DNA of 64,000 bases from assembly GCF_005239225.2 (NCBI RefSeq), contig NC_133293.1, positions 14,786,333 to 14,850,332 on the forward strand, in the 5' to 3' direction. Within the stretch, counting starts at the first letter, position 1. Every line of letters starts with the position of its first letter. Origin of the DNA: Populus alba (lineage: Eukaryota > Streptophyta > Magnoliopsida > Malpighiales > Salicaceae). The notes below the pieces were generated by a model. The model saw only the letters and a program-made list of their open reading frames with translations. It did not search any database and was not told the DNA's origin. The translations under genes were made by a program, and so were the position numbers. Shown here in pieces: positions 35,528-49,205 of this stretch.

Positions 35528-38500
35528 GGTCTGAGATTCATGGATTTCATTCTCTTCGAGGTACCAAATTTTTATTTAATTTTTTTTTTTTTTTTTTGTG
35601 TGTTTCTTTGCTTCTTCTTCTTTTTTTTTTTTTTTTTTTTTTTATCAAAATCAGGTATTAGCAGTTAGGCATGGTATAGTAGACATTGGAGAAAGGCTTT
35701 TCTTTTTTCCTTTTTTCCTTTGTTTTTTGTCTCGGAGGAGCCAAGACACGCTGTGATTTTTTTGTCCGGGAGTGCTATGGCTGGTAGAACAATGTGAATT
35801 GATTATTTGTTTGTAATTATTTATTTAGTTTTGCGTTTCTTGTTTGGTTTGGTTTCTGCTCTTTAGCTTGCTGGAGTTAGCTACTTGTTTCGGGGTTGAT
35901 GGGAACCTTGTATGAGGGATTGGGAGAAAATATGGGAGTGGAAAAAAAGGGCGGATTTTGAAATGGATGCATTTCTCAGACATGTAGATTGTATGGAAAG
36001 ATAGTGATTTGCTATGAAATTTCAATGGTTGAAAAGGTGAATGGGTAAACATAAGAGAGAAAAACCTTGATCATAGAGGTTGGAATAGCAAATATGAGGA
36101 TTCACTCAGGAAGTAGTGTTGTTTGTTTTTGTTATGATTTTATTGCTTCTGAGAAAAATTAAGATGGACTATAATTTCTTGACAGTCTTTCATAAATATT
36201 CATCTGGTGCTGCTCATCTAATGTTGTTTTTATATGAATATTTATGCTTATTGTAGTAATTATTACCTTGTTATATGATAGATTTGGATGTTTCGAACAT
36301 AATGGAGGAATCTCGAACAAGATGGCTCCGTCCAAATGAAATTCATGCAATGCTCTGTAATTACAAGTATTTCACCATTAATGTCAAGCCGGTAAACTTT
36401 CCCAAGAGTAAGTTTCTGTTATTTTTAGTTCTTGCATGAACATAGTTGAATGTTTACACTCCCAAATTAAAATTTTAATATAAATAACTTTTGTTATGAT
36501 ATAAGCAATATTCTAGCATGCTCACACAATTTGAGGTTCCCTGCTGGACATGAGAGTTATGGTACATGATGTTTCAATCATTTCATTCATTTTTTGCTAC
36601 CATGTTTTTGCAAATGCTAATTACCATGTTCATTCATGCATGTCTAATCTCACTGTTCTTTTTCTGGTTTTATTTTTTTGTAATTATACTTTAACCTTGT
36701 TAAATTTTGTCCTCCCTGTAGTAGAGTTTATTTTCATGCAAGTGCGACTGATAATCTGAATGCTTGCTTGCTGGATGCTTTCATGAAGTAACATAGAAGG
36801 TCAAAAAACTCTTCATTTACTGATTTTTCTCCAGTTCTGATTTTCTGTAATGTAACAGGTGGCACAATTGTATTGTTTGATCGTAAGATGCTTAGGAACT
36901 TCCGAAAAGATGGTCATAACTGGAAGAAGAAAAAAGATGGGAAGACTGTTAAAGAAGCTCACGAACACTTAAAAGTAAGTTTTCTCATTTTCTAAGGTGT
37001 TATACGAGAACCAACTAGAGGCATTTTAGTTAACTGTCATTTTTCTTCAAGTGTACATGAGTTTAATGTTGAGTATTGTCATAAATGATAAGTAAGATTC
37101 TTCATTTCTAAGATTTTAGATATGGCTTCAAACTAAATGTATGCAGCTTAGTTGACTGACATTGTTCCTCCAATATGTACTTGAGTTTATTGTTGAAACT
37201 CAGATTGTCATATTATTGTTTAAGATGATCTAGGATTTAGTTCATTGGTGCAACATTATCTGTGCTGATGAAAAGTCTCTGATTGGATGAATTTTTCATT
37301 TTGTTTCCTGGTGCAGGTTGGTAATGAAGAGAGGATTCATGTATACTACGCACATGGCCAAGATAACCAGACCTTTGTTCGCAGGTGTTATTGGCTGCTA
37401 GATAAGTATGTAACAATTAAAAGCTCATGTGTATCCATGGCATCAAAAAAAAAAAGAAAAAGAAAGAAAGAAAGTTCATGTTATGATAGATCTAGAAATA
37501 TGAATCTCTCTCTCTCATCATGTTGGCTAGGGTTTGATTGAGCATTCTGTTTTTATTTTTGTGCTTGTTTCAGGAGTTTGGAACACATAGTTCTTGTTCA
37601 CTATCGAGAGACTCAGGAGGTTGGTTTATCATTACTTATTAGCTATTATTACAGTGCTTTGTTTCTGAAATTTGTTTTTGTCTGTAGAAATATGTTATTT
37701 TTGGTTTGGTATTTTCACCAATGAATCAAAGCATGCAGATGATGGTTGCATGTTGCATATGGTTTTTCCCTTGGTGAGGTTTGAGTGTAGTGCCATATTT
37801 GAACTGCATTTCTACATAATGAATATTTGGACATGGTGCTTTCCTCCTTTATTTGTTCAGTCGTCTGCAGAAATATATTATTATTAGGGAATTCAATCAT
37901 CCTGTGATAATCATTCCAATAAGATCCTGCTTTTGTCTAGAAATATTTTGATGGAAAAGCTAGCAACTGTCAAGGGCTCTAAGCATATCACAGAGCCTCT
38001 TCTTCTTGTTTTTTTTTTTCCCCATGACAGAGGAGGGAACCTGGCCATACTTTCATTTTTAAATTAGTTGTCTCTGTCTCAGTGTGTGTATTTGTGTTCA
38101 AGTTTCTGTTGCTGTTGAATCCAGTAAACAGATGGTTGTTTAAACCTTATTTTTGGTTCTAGTTGACATATGATACAATTACAGGGTTCTCCAGCCACAC
38201 CTGTGAATTCACATTCTAGTTCAGTGTCTGACCAGTCTGCACCTCGGCTTTTATCAGAAGAATTTGATTCTGGAGCTGCTTGTGCATATGATTCAAGTGA
38301 GAAAGATCTAGGTAACGTTACAGAACTTGCACATTCTACACATGTTATACCAAGGGGTTTTGGTTTGGAACTGTTATTGATCTTTATTTCTGATGGTTTT
38401 AAACATCTAATCCTCAATTTTTTATTTGGCAGTCAATAATCTTTACTGTTTCTACAAAATTGCATGTAATTCAATCTTTACCGTTTTCTTTGTGGAGAGT

Positions 38501-41500
38501 TAACAGGGTCCAGCGACAGCTTAACTGTCAGAAGTCATGCAATGAGGCTTCACGAGCTTAATACACTTGAATGGGATGAGCTGGTGACAAATGATCCTGG
38601 CAATTTAATCCCACCTGGAGGAGGTAACAGACTAGAGGCTTTATGTGGCAATCCTGCAGTTTCAATAGCTTGGAAATCCATTATAGCATCTTTATCTTTA
38701 TCCTATATATATATTTTTTTTGCTTTGTTTTGCATGTTGACAGATAAAATTCCCTGCTTTGACCGACAGAATCGAATTGCAGTTAATGGGTCTGTAAATG
38801 ATGTAAGCAGAATAATTTATGGTTCTAAATTATTTTCCTATATCCTTTTGCCTTTCATGTTAGCATTCAATTCTTATATTTTTATAGTTCCTAGTCATTC
38901 AAATTCACTTTTATTAATTTGATATTGCTTCGTGGTTCTTGCAGTTTACCAGTTACAATGTTTATAAAAATACAATTTATGTTAATTTACAATGTTTCCC
39001 TGTTACTATTAGTTAGGATGAAGAAGTTTATCAATTAATTTCCATGCATCTATTGTGATTATGATTATCCTCTTAATTTAATATTTTTAGACCAACTGAC
39101 ATCTTCTGTAATGTTGCATCCATTGATGTTTCAGAGATTTCTCAAATTACTTTATTTTGCTTGCTTGCATATAATTAGTGGTTAAATGTTGGTGTAAAGT
39201 AACTGATTAATGTTCTTTGCAGGGGGGCATTCTTTCAGGTTACCATTTATCAGCAGAAATGTCTGCATTGGGCAATTTAACCGAGTCTATTGTTAGGAGT
39301 GGTAATACTCAGTTAAGTAGTCCAGACAGTGTTTACAGCCAGTTAACAAGTGCTCAGGTGAATTCAGATGCTCAGAGAAAGGGTTCTATTGTCCCAGGAA
39401 CTAGTGATTCATTGAACAATTTGTTTAATGATGGTTTGCAAAGTCAGGATAGTTTTGGAAGGTGGATGAGCTCCATCATAGATCACTCTCCCTGTTCAGT
39501 AGATGATGCTGTGCTTGAATCTTCAATTTCATCTGGGCATGATTCCTTTGCTTCTCCAGGAATCGATCAACATCAATCTTCTGTTCAAGAGCAAACATTT
39601 ATCATAACTGATTTCTCACCTGCCTCGGCTTTTTCTAATGAAACAACCAAGGTTTATTTCCTTTTCATGCAATCCTCCGTTGCTATTCTTGTTGTGTCTA
39701 TTATGGCTTTAATTGTTTGTTGATGGTTTGGATGTAAAGGAGCTGATTTGTTGGCTTTTACTTATTTCGTGGAGAAATTTTTTTTTTTACATGGGTTTTA
39801 AGTTATGAAAATTCTTGGTAAGCTGAACTTTATGGAAATGGGTTGGACTTTTCTTGGCATGATCAATCTGAAAATAGAATCACCATTAGAAATTTGTTTG
39901 AATAACTCAAAACATCTTGTTAATAAAAAAGGAACATGAACCTTTTTTTTCCTTTCTATTTTTAACCTCTATCTAATCTTGGTTACAGATTCTTGTCACT
40001 GGATATTTCCACGAGCAGTATCAGCATCTGGCAAAGTCCAATCTGTTTTGTATCTGTGGAGATGCATTTGTTCGTGCAGAAATTGTCCAGGTTGGGGTCT
40101 ATAGCTGTATGTTGCCGTCACATTCCCCTGGACTAGTAAATCTATGTTTGAGCTTGGATGGCCTTGAACCCACCAGCCAAATTTTGAATTTTGAGTACCG
40201 TGCTCCTTCAGTACATGATCCTGTTGTTTCATCAGAAGACAAATCCAAGTGGGAAGAATTCCATCTTCAGATGAGACTTGCTTATTTACTGTTTTCTACG
40301 TCCAAGACCCTTGATGTTCTATCTAATAAACTGTCACCGACTAACCTGAAGGAGGCTAAGAAGTTCGCACTCAAAACTTCTAATATTTCTAATAGTTGGG
40401 CATACTTAATTAAGGCAATTGAGGATGGCGGGATTTCAGTTGCACAAGCAAAAGATGTTTTTTTTGAACTTTCTTTAAAGAACACAATAAAGGAATGGTT
40501 ATTGGAAAGAGTACTTGAAGGCTGTAAAACCACTGGATATGATGCTCAAGGCCTTGGCGTAATCCACTTGTGTGCTATTATTGGATATACTTGGGCTGTT
40601 TATTTATTTTCGTGGTCAGGATTATCATTGGATTTTCGTGATAAACATGGATGGACAGCGCTTCACTGGGCAGCATATTATGGAAGGTATGGACATGCCT
40701 TTTGTTGTTTTAATTTGCAGTTCTTCTGTGTAGCCAGCTTCGGTTTCTTCAAGTTTTGAATAAAATGAACTAGGACCCTTTTGATCCTTTTCCATTTTCC
40801 CTTGCTTTTGACAGCTTCACTCTATTTCTCTGCAAATCATGTGCATCTCTCTGAAATAGAAAAACCTTGAGCTACACAAGTATGTGAGTTGGCATTATTA
40901 GAAGTCAAGAAATTCTAATGTGTGTATTCTAAAAGGACTAGGAGCATATTAGACTTCTTTACTAACTCAATGTATTTCAATCTAGAAGTAACTTGTCATT
41001 TTTTCTCCAATTTTGATAATCTCCATGTACAGGGAGAAAATGGTTGGAGCTCTCTTATCTGCAGGGGCAAAGCCAAACTTGGTTACAGATCCCACCAAAG
41101 AAAATCCTGGTGGGTGCACTGCTGCTGATCTTGCATCTGCGAAGGGTTATGATGGTTTAGCTGCTTATCTGTCTGAAAAGGCTTTAGTGGCACAATTTGA
41201 ATCTATGATAATAGCTGGAAATGTCACTGGCTCACTGCCAACAACTGCAACAAACATTGTAAATTCAGAAAACCTAAACAAGGAGGAGTTGTACCTAAAG
41301 GATACCTTGGCAGCTTACCGCACAGTTGCTGATGCAGCAGCGCGTATACAGGTTGCTTTCAGAGAACACTCGCTAAAGGTACGCACTAAAGCAGTCCAGT
41401 CATCCATTCCAGAGGATGAAGCTCGGAATATTATCGCAGCAATGAAGATCCAACATGCCTTTCGCAACTATGACAGTAAGAAAAAGATGGCAGCTGCTGT

Positions 41501-42474
41501 CCGCATTCAACATAGGTTCCGTACTTGGAAAATACGGAGGGATTTTCTTAATATGCGTCATAAGACTATCAAAATTCAAGTAAATGCTCGCTACCCTTTC
41601 ATGCTGGTTTGTTTTATGTGTACTGCCACAAAGGAAGAGAGAGAGAGAGGGAGAGGGAAACCTAGATTACCTCATCACATCTCATGATGGCGGTGGATAA
41701 TATGAGGCCAGGTTGCATGTTTCATTAACTTTTATTTTCTGTTTTTTTCCTAGTCAAAAGCAGTTATTATAATTGATGTGGAGTCCAAGACATTCTGAAT
41801 CTGCCCGAGTAACATGGTTTGGACTGGACCATTTTGGTTTCAAATATCCAAAAAAGTTGACTTGTTTGTCTTTTTCATCTCCACAGAATATAGGACCAGA
41901 AAAATAATGAATTAAATGCAATGAACGTTAAAACAGAACTGTTTTCCTCCATCCTTCTGATTGATGCATACCTAAGAAACTATTGTTAGCATAGGAAATT
42001 CAGGAAATTAATTAGCGATTTTCTTTTTGCTATAATGCAGGCTGCTTTCCGAGGCTTCCAGGTGAGGAGGCAGTATTGCAAGATCATCTGGTCTGTTGGA
42101 GTGGTTGAGAAAGCAATTTTGAGATGGCGTTTAAAGAGAAAGGGCTTTCGTGGACTTCGTATTGAACCTGTCGAAGCAGCTGTAGATCAGAGACATGACA
42201 GTGATACAGAGGAAGACTTTTACAAAATCAGCCAGAAACAGGCAGAAGAGCGGGTTGAGAGATCTGTAACACGGGTTCAAGCTATGTTCCGTTCAAAGAA
42301 AGCACAAGAGGAATACTGGAGGATGAAATTAACCCATAACCAGGCAAAGGTAGGTGATTTACCTGGAAGTTGCTAGTCTAACAATTCTGTCTTGTAGATT
42401 ATTAATAAAGTCATGTGCTTCTTCAGGTGGAGTATGAAGGGCTTCTTGACCCGGACATGAATGTGGACAAATGA
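35497..42474 (+). CDS. CAMTA5: Calmodulin-binding transcription activator, CAMTA5 type
   Basis: Complete 13-exon gene, all GT-AG: 35497-35560, 36282-36407, 36859-36974, 37317-37405, 37574-37619, 38185-38311, 38507-38623, 38744-38802, 39223-39651, 39989-40686, 41033-41579, 42041-42349, 42427-42474. It encodes 924 aa, close to Arabidopsis CAMTA5. Nuclear Ca2+/calmodulin-responsive transcription factor. Domains: CG-1 DNA-binding domain at about 30-150 (SRTRWLRPNEIHAMLCNYK, SGTIVLFDRKMLRNFRKDGH, RRCYWLLDKSLEHIVLVHY); TIG/IPT fold from about 392 (ILVTGYFHEQYQHLAKSNLF); ankyrin region around 565-680 (KHGWTALHWAAYYGR, GCTAADLASAKGYDGLAAYL); IQ motifs near 729, 763, 782 and 805 (RIQVAFREH, KIQHAFRNY, RIQHRFRTW, IQAAFRGFQVRRQY); and a basic amphipathic calmodulin-binding helix at about 826-846 (VEKAILRWRLKRKGFRGLR). 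The middle (exons 6-9) is Ser-rich and poorly conserved. Confidence 0.96.
35621..35643. repeat. Poly(T) tract in CAMTA intron 1
   Basis: Twenty-three consecutive T residues shortly after a shorter T run at about 35579-35597, inside the first coding intron. Confidence 0.85.
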
Positions 42475-43002
42475 AAATGACTTAAAGATACAGGCATGGA
42501 TACTCTGGCAAGTAAAATAGTATGTGCCTGCGTGTGAATGTACGAGAAGGAGGTTTGTGCCCTTTAGTAGTCTGTACATCTTGGTAAATTGCTAGATTAA
42601 TTAGTTCTGCTCTTCTTACCCTTCCATGCTGTTTTTAAGCTTTTGAGAGGGTTATGATTCCGACGCTAGTATTAATCAATTTCTCTATAGTTTGACAGCT
42701 AGGGACTTCGATGATTTTTCTCTTTGAATTTAAAATGCAGCCAAAGAAACCATGATGAGTCTTTTGTTGTGGTTTAGACGGCGTTCTGAACCGGGAAATA
42801 TTACGGTAGCGAAGACGTTCAATGAGAAGATTATATTTCCAATGTTACGCGCAGCTCGAAAATGCTATAAATTCGAGATTGAGCAACCAAATACCATAAA
42901 TTTGGACTTTTTACATAGAATGAAGGCCAATATTGCTTCATTACATTACAGGCAATGCACTCCCAACACTATATGTACTGAGTGAGCCATTTAAAACCCA
43001 AG
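42475..43002. other. CAMTA 3' region
   Basis: The part to about 42740 is the likely CAMTA 3' untranslated region and polyadenylation zone. The 77-codon plus-strand ORF at 42752-42985 has no recognisable domain. Confidence 0.4.
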
Positions 43003-43768
43003 TCAATGTTGATTCCTAGAATGAGAAATGGTACGTCTTCAAGTTCCTCACCCGCCTCCATGTACCCTGAAACCTTTCCCTGTCGAAAGCATCAACCAAG
43101 CGGCCACCTACGCGATGAATATGTGACACATAGTAAAAGTTGCTATGCAAATTCGACAGGTACCAGGGACAATCTTTGTTGCTTTAACATGACAATTGTG
43201 TATGTGAAATCTAGTGAAAAAGATTCGAATTTAATTGAAAATTTAGAATTTGGTACCAAATTAAAAGAAGAAGCAGCATCCCGCTGGTGCATGAAAACCT
43301 GTTCAGTTGAGTTTAACAACATGATTATCAGTAAAATCTAATCACCATGGCTAGAGCTTTGCCTTGCACAAAACCTAACAAGAATGTCCAAAGAATTAAT
43401 CACAGTGGAGAGATCGAACTTTTCCACCAGAGTCAGATGGTCACCTCCTCTAAAGGATGAGTATACTTGTGGTCTCAGATTCTGAATCTAACAATGGATC
43501 GTCTCTTTCAAATACTCCCTCTCCCCTTCAAAACTATACTAGCTATTAAAGCACCAAATCAGAATTCGCTTAGCTAAAAATATTATTAATCTAAACATAC
43601 AAGGCTGGTGTTTTGCACATATATAACATGTACTCGCCATTAATAACACACTCGGCGTTATAATCTCTGCGGGCAATTCGATAAACACCTGAATCAAAAG
43701 CCTTAAACTTGATTTTTCCTTGTATATAATTCCTCAGATGTTGGCCGAAGCTGACCATATGTCAACAA
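43003..43768 (-). pseudogene. Decayed second copy of SAR1 (exon 2 and exon 3 remnants)
   Basis: Two blocks resemble the intact SAR1 gene at 47302-49205, in the same strand and order. Block 43003-43115 matches the first half of SAR1 exon 3: CCTAGAATgAGAAATGGtAC against CCTAGAATcAGAAATGGaAC, then ACCTTTCCCTGTCGAAAGC against ACCTCTCCTTGTCAAATGC. Block about 43655-43768 matches SAR1 exon 2: AATCAAAAGCCTTaAACTTG, then GATTTTTCC and ATTCCTC(A/T)GATGTTGG. The about 545-bp gap lies where SAR1 has its 1.2-kb intron 2, which argues for a DNA-level duplicate rather than a retrocopy. Exon 1 and the exon 3 C-terminal half are not found, and indels break the frame. Confidence 0.75.
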
Positions 43769-43769
43769 A

Positions 43770-46700
43770 CAAAACAATCATATAAAACATATAAATTTCA
43801 TTTTTCTAGTTTTAATTTAACCATGAAAAAGAAAATAAAGTTAATCGAACATGCGAAGTCGTGCTGTGTTCTTTCCCTGAAATCACTACTTTTTCCACGG
43901 CCAAGTGTTGCTAAGACCCATTTATTAGAAACATGTTTGGACGGGTGAAAAAAAATGAAGGGAAACAAATATAATAAATTTTGTTTTACAGCTTTATTTA
44001 TGTATGTGGAGATTGTTTGTTGTTACCGTAGTGATTGAATTTCAAATCATTTTTTATTTAAAAATACATTAAAATATTATTTTTTTATTTTTAAAATTGT
44101 ATTTTTAATATTATCACATAAAAATATTTAAGAACACCAAAAAAACTAATTTAAAAAATATATATATATATATATATATATTTAAAACACAAAAACAAGC
44201 CGCTTATTAGTTATTAGACAACTATTTTATATAATACGTAACGTATGGAAACACAAGCCAACTCATGTTTCTAAAAGTTTCAATTTTTTTTATATATTTT
44301 TGATTATTTTAATGTGTTGATTATAAAATTGATTTTTTTAAAAAAAAAAAAATATTATTTTGATGTATTTCAGTATGAAAGGTACTTTGAAAAGCAATTA
44401 CAACTACTCTTAAATATGAAAAAAAAAAAATAGTTGAGATTTTGAGTTATTAGACTTTATTTATAACTTCTTCTTTTTTTTTTTTGTAAATTATTGGATT
44501 TATTTTCTAACTCCTTTTGACCCAGCAGAGGGGATGACTGATTAGTTGGTTCAGTGGAATGGCACGTAATAACTTCACCATTGTGTACAGACAGTGAAAA
44601 AGAACTTCTATTTCTTAACCAAGTTACAAGGTCGTACGGGTGGCCTGAGTTGTAAATTAAAGAAAAACATAGCGAATTCTCTCCCAGTCATAAGTTTTTT
44701 TTTTTTTTAATAATAAATGGATTGTTTTTGTATTTTAAAAGTATTTTTAAAAATAATTAAAAAATTTTATTTTTATATTTTAAATTAATATTTTTAAATC
44801 ATTTTGATAAATTATATAACAATAATTTTTAAAATTATGGTGACAAGTGCCAAATACGGGATCTCTCATTTTTGAATTTGTGTGCTCCTGGTGAGTTGAG
44901 CTCTCGAATGATTCACAATGCATTGAGTGAAGCACTACGAAACTCGGCTAGGAGAGCTCCACATTGAAAGTACAATGTGTCGAAATGGGGACCAAAGTTT
45001 CTGCACAAAGCAATCCATGTTTTTACGAGAGAATGTGAGGGAATGAAGCACTAGATGGAGCATGAAAAAACACTCCAAGACGGACAAAAAATGAGCCCAG
45101 ACAGCATGTATCCTGAGACGGACAATAGTAAGAAACTAGTTTTTTTAGCGTGCATTACGTAGGGGGTAATTTTTTTTTTTTACCCTAAAACAAAATGTTA
45201 GTTGTTAGGGAGTTAGAAATTCGATCATGATAGACGAAATATTTATAAAATACTTAAATAATAATATTTTAAAAAATAATTTTTTAATTATTTTTTGAGA
45301 TGGCAAGTTAATTATAATTAATATATGAAACTTGTGACATGAGATATGAGATCCTGATAAAACCATAAAATCCATATAAAAACAAGTTAAAATGACCAAT
45401 AAAAAATGAATCAAATATCGAAGGGTAGAAGTGAGAAAAAATAAATTTTATAAAAAAAAAAAATCACTTAAATATATTGGTGGTCAGCACAACACTAAAG
45501 GCCACACCAAATTTTTTCAGACACGTAAAAAAAAGAGTTAATGCAACGCTAGGATTTCCAAATAAGTAAAAGAAATTTGAGACCTGAGTTATTAATTCAA
45601 GTTAAGTTGAATAAATTTGGTTAATTTAACAACAAAAAAAAGGCAACCCTAATTTAATAACATTAAAAACCAAGTAAACTTGGGTGAGTCTCTTAGATCC
45701 GGGTTAATTTTTCAAAGTTCATACCCCGTTGAAATTTTTTAACTCAATCTCAATCAAGAAGCCCAGTTTCTGACAAAAAAAAAAAACAAGCTATAAAAAA
45801 TGATGTCAACATTTGTTAACATATTAAGCTTATTGTCCAAGTCATTTGACCAAAATCACCAAATTTGAAAAACCTCAAAGCTTAATTTTTAAATAATTAA
45901 ATGTTGAAAGATAAAATTATATAAAAAAAAAATCATAAAAGGATCAAGCCTGACCGAGTCAACTTATAAAATCCTGATTTTTCATAAATTAAATATTGAA
46001 GGACAAAATAAAAAAACATCAACCGCACAAAATTATATATAAAAAAAAGTAATTAAAAGCAAAATAAAAAAGGTGCGAGCCTATATAGGTTAACTTGCCA
46101 AATTTATAGATCAGGTCCCAAGACTATGATAACTTGTTATGAAGAAAAACGACAAAAACCATGAAGTATATTTTGTTAAAAAATCAATGTTGAGTAATGA
46201 GATAAAAAAAATAAATCTAAAAAAAACAATGTCATCGTGTGTTAACTTATAAAACTCATAATATGAACCATTTAATCAGAACACCAAATTTAGAAAAAAC
46301 ATGAATTTCATTTTTGAATAAATCAAATATCAAATAATGAAATTGAAAATAAAAAATTAGTTATGCAAAAGGATTTAGAAGAAAAAATAGTAATTAAAAA
46401 AATAAAGATCAAATTTGAAAAAAAAAAAGAAAAAGAGAAAGGATAATTTTTTATTGAAAGGATAAATTTAAAAGAAAAATTAATTTAATAAAATAATTAA
46501 AAAAATAAATTACCAAAAAATAAAAATTATAAAACAAAAAAAATATAAAGATCAACACTCAAAATAAGCTCAATTAAAAAAACTACCTTGAAATTTTAAA
46601 TGATTAGCACGAATGAGAGAGAGAGAAAAAGAAAAAACAATGTTGCTGGTGACTACCACTGAGAAACAACTAACACGTGCCACGTGAAATCCAATAACAT

Positions 46701-47301
46701 AGCAGAAAGAAGTTTTTTACAATTGATGTTAGTCATACGTGTCAACAGCTTCTTTTTTTATATTTATCTAGAACCAAATAATTACTACAAAAAAATCCTT
46801 TAGAAAATTACACAAAACCCCCCGAAACGATGCCTAAGTGGATCATTACACAATGCTTAAGAAAAGTAAGAAGGCAAAAACATACCCTTGACTATAGAAA
46901 AGTGTTTTTTTTTTGCTTGAAAAGGTGTATTCAAGTAATTGTGGGGAAAAAAGGAGAAAAAACCGACCGGCCCTTAATAAATATGAAATGATAAATGAAC
47001 CCCAATTTTATCTCCAACGTCGGACAAAACCATAATTTTATTGTTCTAATCCTAGGGACCTCATTGATCCACAAAAAAATGATAATCTGTCACAAAGATA
47101 CTGCACGCACTGTAGTTCGATAAACTCCAATTTCACAAAGGCTGAGTTATCAATCATATGTTACTACAGTTGTTAATCCTTCGGAAACAAAATCATCAAA
47201 GACAAACAAAAATTCCATATTCAACGTAACTGTAGTAAGACAGTGCAAAAAATGAGGGAAAAACTCCAAAAGAGTAACAAGGCCAGGTGTTACTCCAGAT
47301 T
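43770..47301. other. Repeat-rich intergenic DNA between the SAR1 relic and SAR1
   Basis: AT-rich family repeats lie at about 44040-44195, 44275-44420 and 44700-44840, with an (AT)n run at 44159-44181. The stretch 44860-45130 is more GC-balanced but has no recognisable coding frame. The stretch 45400-46600 contains repeated 'AACTTRTAAAATC / GGTTAACTTGCCAAATTTATAGATCAGG' style segments typical of a degraded dispersed repeat. No gene is supported. The part just left of 47302 is SAR1 3' untranslated region. Confidence 0.45.
44040..44840. repeat. Three AT-rich dispersed repeat copies with an (AT)n microsatellite
   Basis: Same family as elsewhere in the window. The copy at 44275-44420 shows CAATTTTTTTTATATATTTT..GATTATTTTAATGTGTTGAT on the left and GATGTATTTCAGTATGAAAG on the right. 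The copy at 44040-44195 contains (AT)n at 44159-44181. Confidence 0.55.
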
Positions 47302-49205
47302 CTACTTGATATATTGAGACATCCACTTGAAGCCATCACCGTATCCCATCTTGCGGACAATACTGCACATGAAAACCTCAAGAGGACGGACATTGGAGTC
47401 TACCAGATTCACCTTCCCCTTGCCAGTAGTGAAATTGTTGAGCCCAAGACTATAACGGAGCTCATCTTCTGAAGCAGCATAGGGAATGTCAATCTTGTTG
47501 CCTAGAATCAGAAATGGAACATTAGCCAAGGATTCATCTGATAGGAGGGCATCCAGTTCCTTCTTTGACTCGGCAAACCTCTCCTTGTCAAATGCATCCA
47601 CTAGGTAAACCACCGCGTCCACCTGTTCATTGAGAAAAAAACTGTTTGGTTTATACTCCTAGCAATTCCAAAATTAGTCTGTGAAAGAAGAACAGATTCT
47701 TCACAAGAACTGAGGGAGTTTACAGAATATCTGCTTGTATTAGAAATCTAGCCACAGGGAAAAACAAGCTAGTCATACCAGATGAACAATGAACACCGCA
47801 TAACAGCTGGATCGGTACCAACCGGCACCTTACATGAGAACTACAGAATCATTGGGTGCAGCAAATATTTTGGGACTTGAATTCAATTAAGACATAGTTA
47901 ATTCATTCTACCTCCAACCAATGAACTCAGCACAATTTTCATTATTCAGTTTTAACTTCTAAGTGAAAGACTCCTAGGTCAACTTCATAAAGCACTTGCA
48001 TAAAGACCCAAGATGCGTTATTTGGAAAGCTACTATTGGAACACCTCTGAAAAACAAAAGGGTGCTATCAGCGAAACTTCCAATATCGTTGTTGGCCTCC
48101 CATGAATCAAATAAAAACAGGCAAAGTTTAGCTGGGATTATGAAGGCACGACGACATGAGTGAAGAAGGAAATCAGGTTATCTTTTCACATAAAGAAGTC
48201 AACCAGCTGAAAACAAAGCTGCAAAAACCAGTTTGCAAAGATAGAAAGATGGTTTTGATCTGTAATTCTGCAAGGCAAAGCGCACACATGTGATCTCAGC
48301 AAGCAAGAAAATGAAGAGACAATTTAGCATTTCCAATGATTCAGCCACAACCAGATCTATAATACATCAGTGACGAGCAAGAAAGGAAAAGAAGGCAGCT
48401 ACATAATACAATTGCCTTTGCTCCAAATCGAGATTCAAATAACATAACAACACACGGCATAATTAGAAGCAGCAAAAAAGCAACTCTAATCACGCCATTC
48501 TGGCAAGACTGATCTTGAAATTACAGTCAAAGAACCACAAATCACACCCTTTTAAAACCGAAGTCGTTTTATGATGCCACAGTTACAAGTCATCAATTAG
48601 CATGGAAAGGAAAAAATAAGTTGCAAAGATAACATATTAAAAGTACCCTCCAATCAACAGGGACAGATTTTTTTTCCATCTATTTGACCAACATAAAACT
48701 TATTATTACGTACTAGAAATAAAACTTGCGAAAATCAAAGCCCAAAAATTCGATTCAACAAGAGAGTTGAAGAAAACATACAATCACAAAGAAATCAAGA
48801 CAAAAACAATCGCATCGAATTATGAAAAACAAAAAGCAACCTTAGCATAGTAATCTTTCCAAACACGACGAGCGATCTGGTGGCCGCCCAAATCAAAAGC
48901 CTTGAACTTGATTTTTCCAATGCTCAATTCCTCTGATGTTGGATGCTGGGTTGGCTGATGTTGTACTAACCTCTACAGAAAAACAGATCCCAGATTCAAT
49001 AAACCAAAACAAACATGTAATAATTAATAAAGACGCGAACTTTATATCAAGAATGAGGAAAGAAAGAAACCAAGACCTCGTCTTTCAACATGTGAAGAAG
49101 GGTTGTCTTGCCAGCATTATCAAGACCCAAGAAAAGAATCTTGGCTTCTTTTTGCCATAAACCAAGAGATGCAAGAACCCCGTAGAACCAATCTAAAAGA
49201 AACAT
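47302..49205 (-). CDS. SAR1: SAR1 small GTPase (COPII coat assembly)
   Basis: Complete gene of three coding exons: 49077-49205, 48841-48972 and 47302-47622, giving 193 aa, exactly the family length. SAR1 is the GTPase that, once activated by SEC12 on the ER membrane, recruits SEC23/24 and starts COPII vesicle formation. Visible motifs: the membrane-inserting N-terminus [18 protein letters not shown]-loop GLDNAGKT at residues 27-34; the effector segment with [26 protein letters not shown], with His in place of the Gln of Ras-type GTPases; NKID at 129-132; and the C-terminal [16 protein letters not shown]. The start is the ATG giving MFLLDW; an in-frame extension upstream is leader sequence. 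The exon 1 donor is GTCTTG, a poor match to GTAAGT, but it restores the conserved [13 protein letters not shown] junction. Confidence 0.96.

Noticed and set aside
37715..38417. Minus-strand ORFs across CAMTA introns and exon 6
   Set aside because: They are opposite supported CAMTA exons and cross splice sites.
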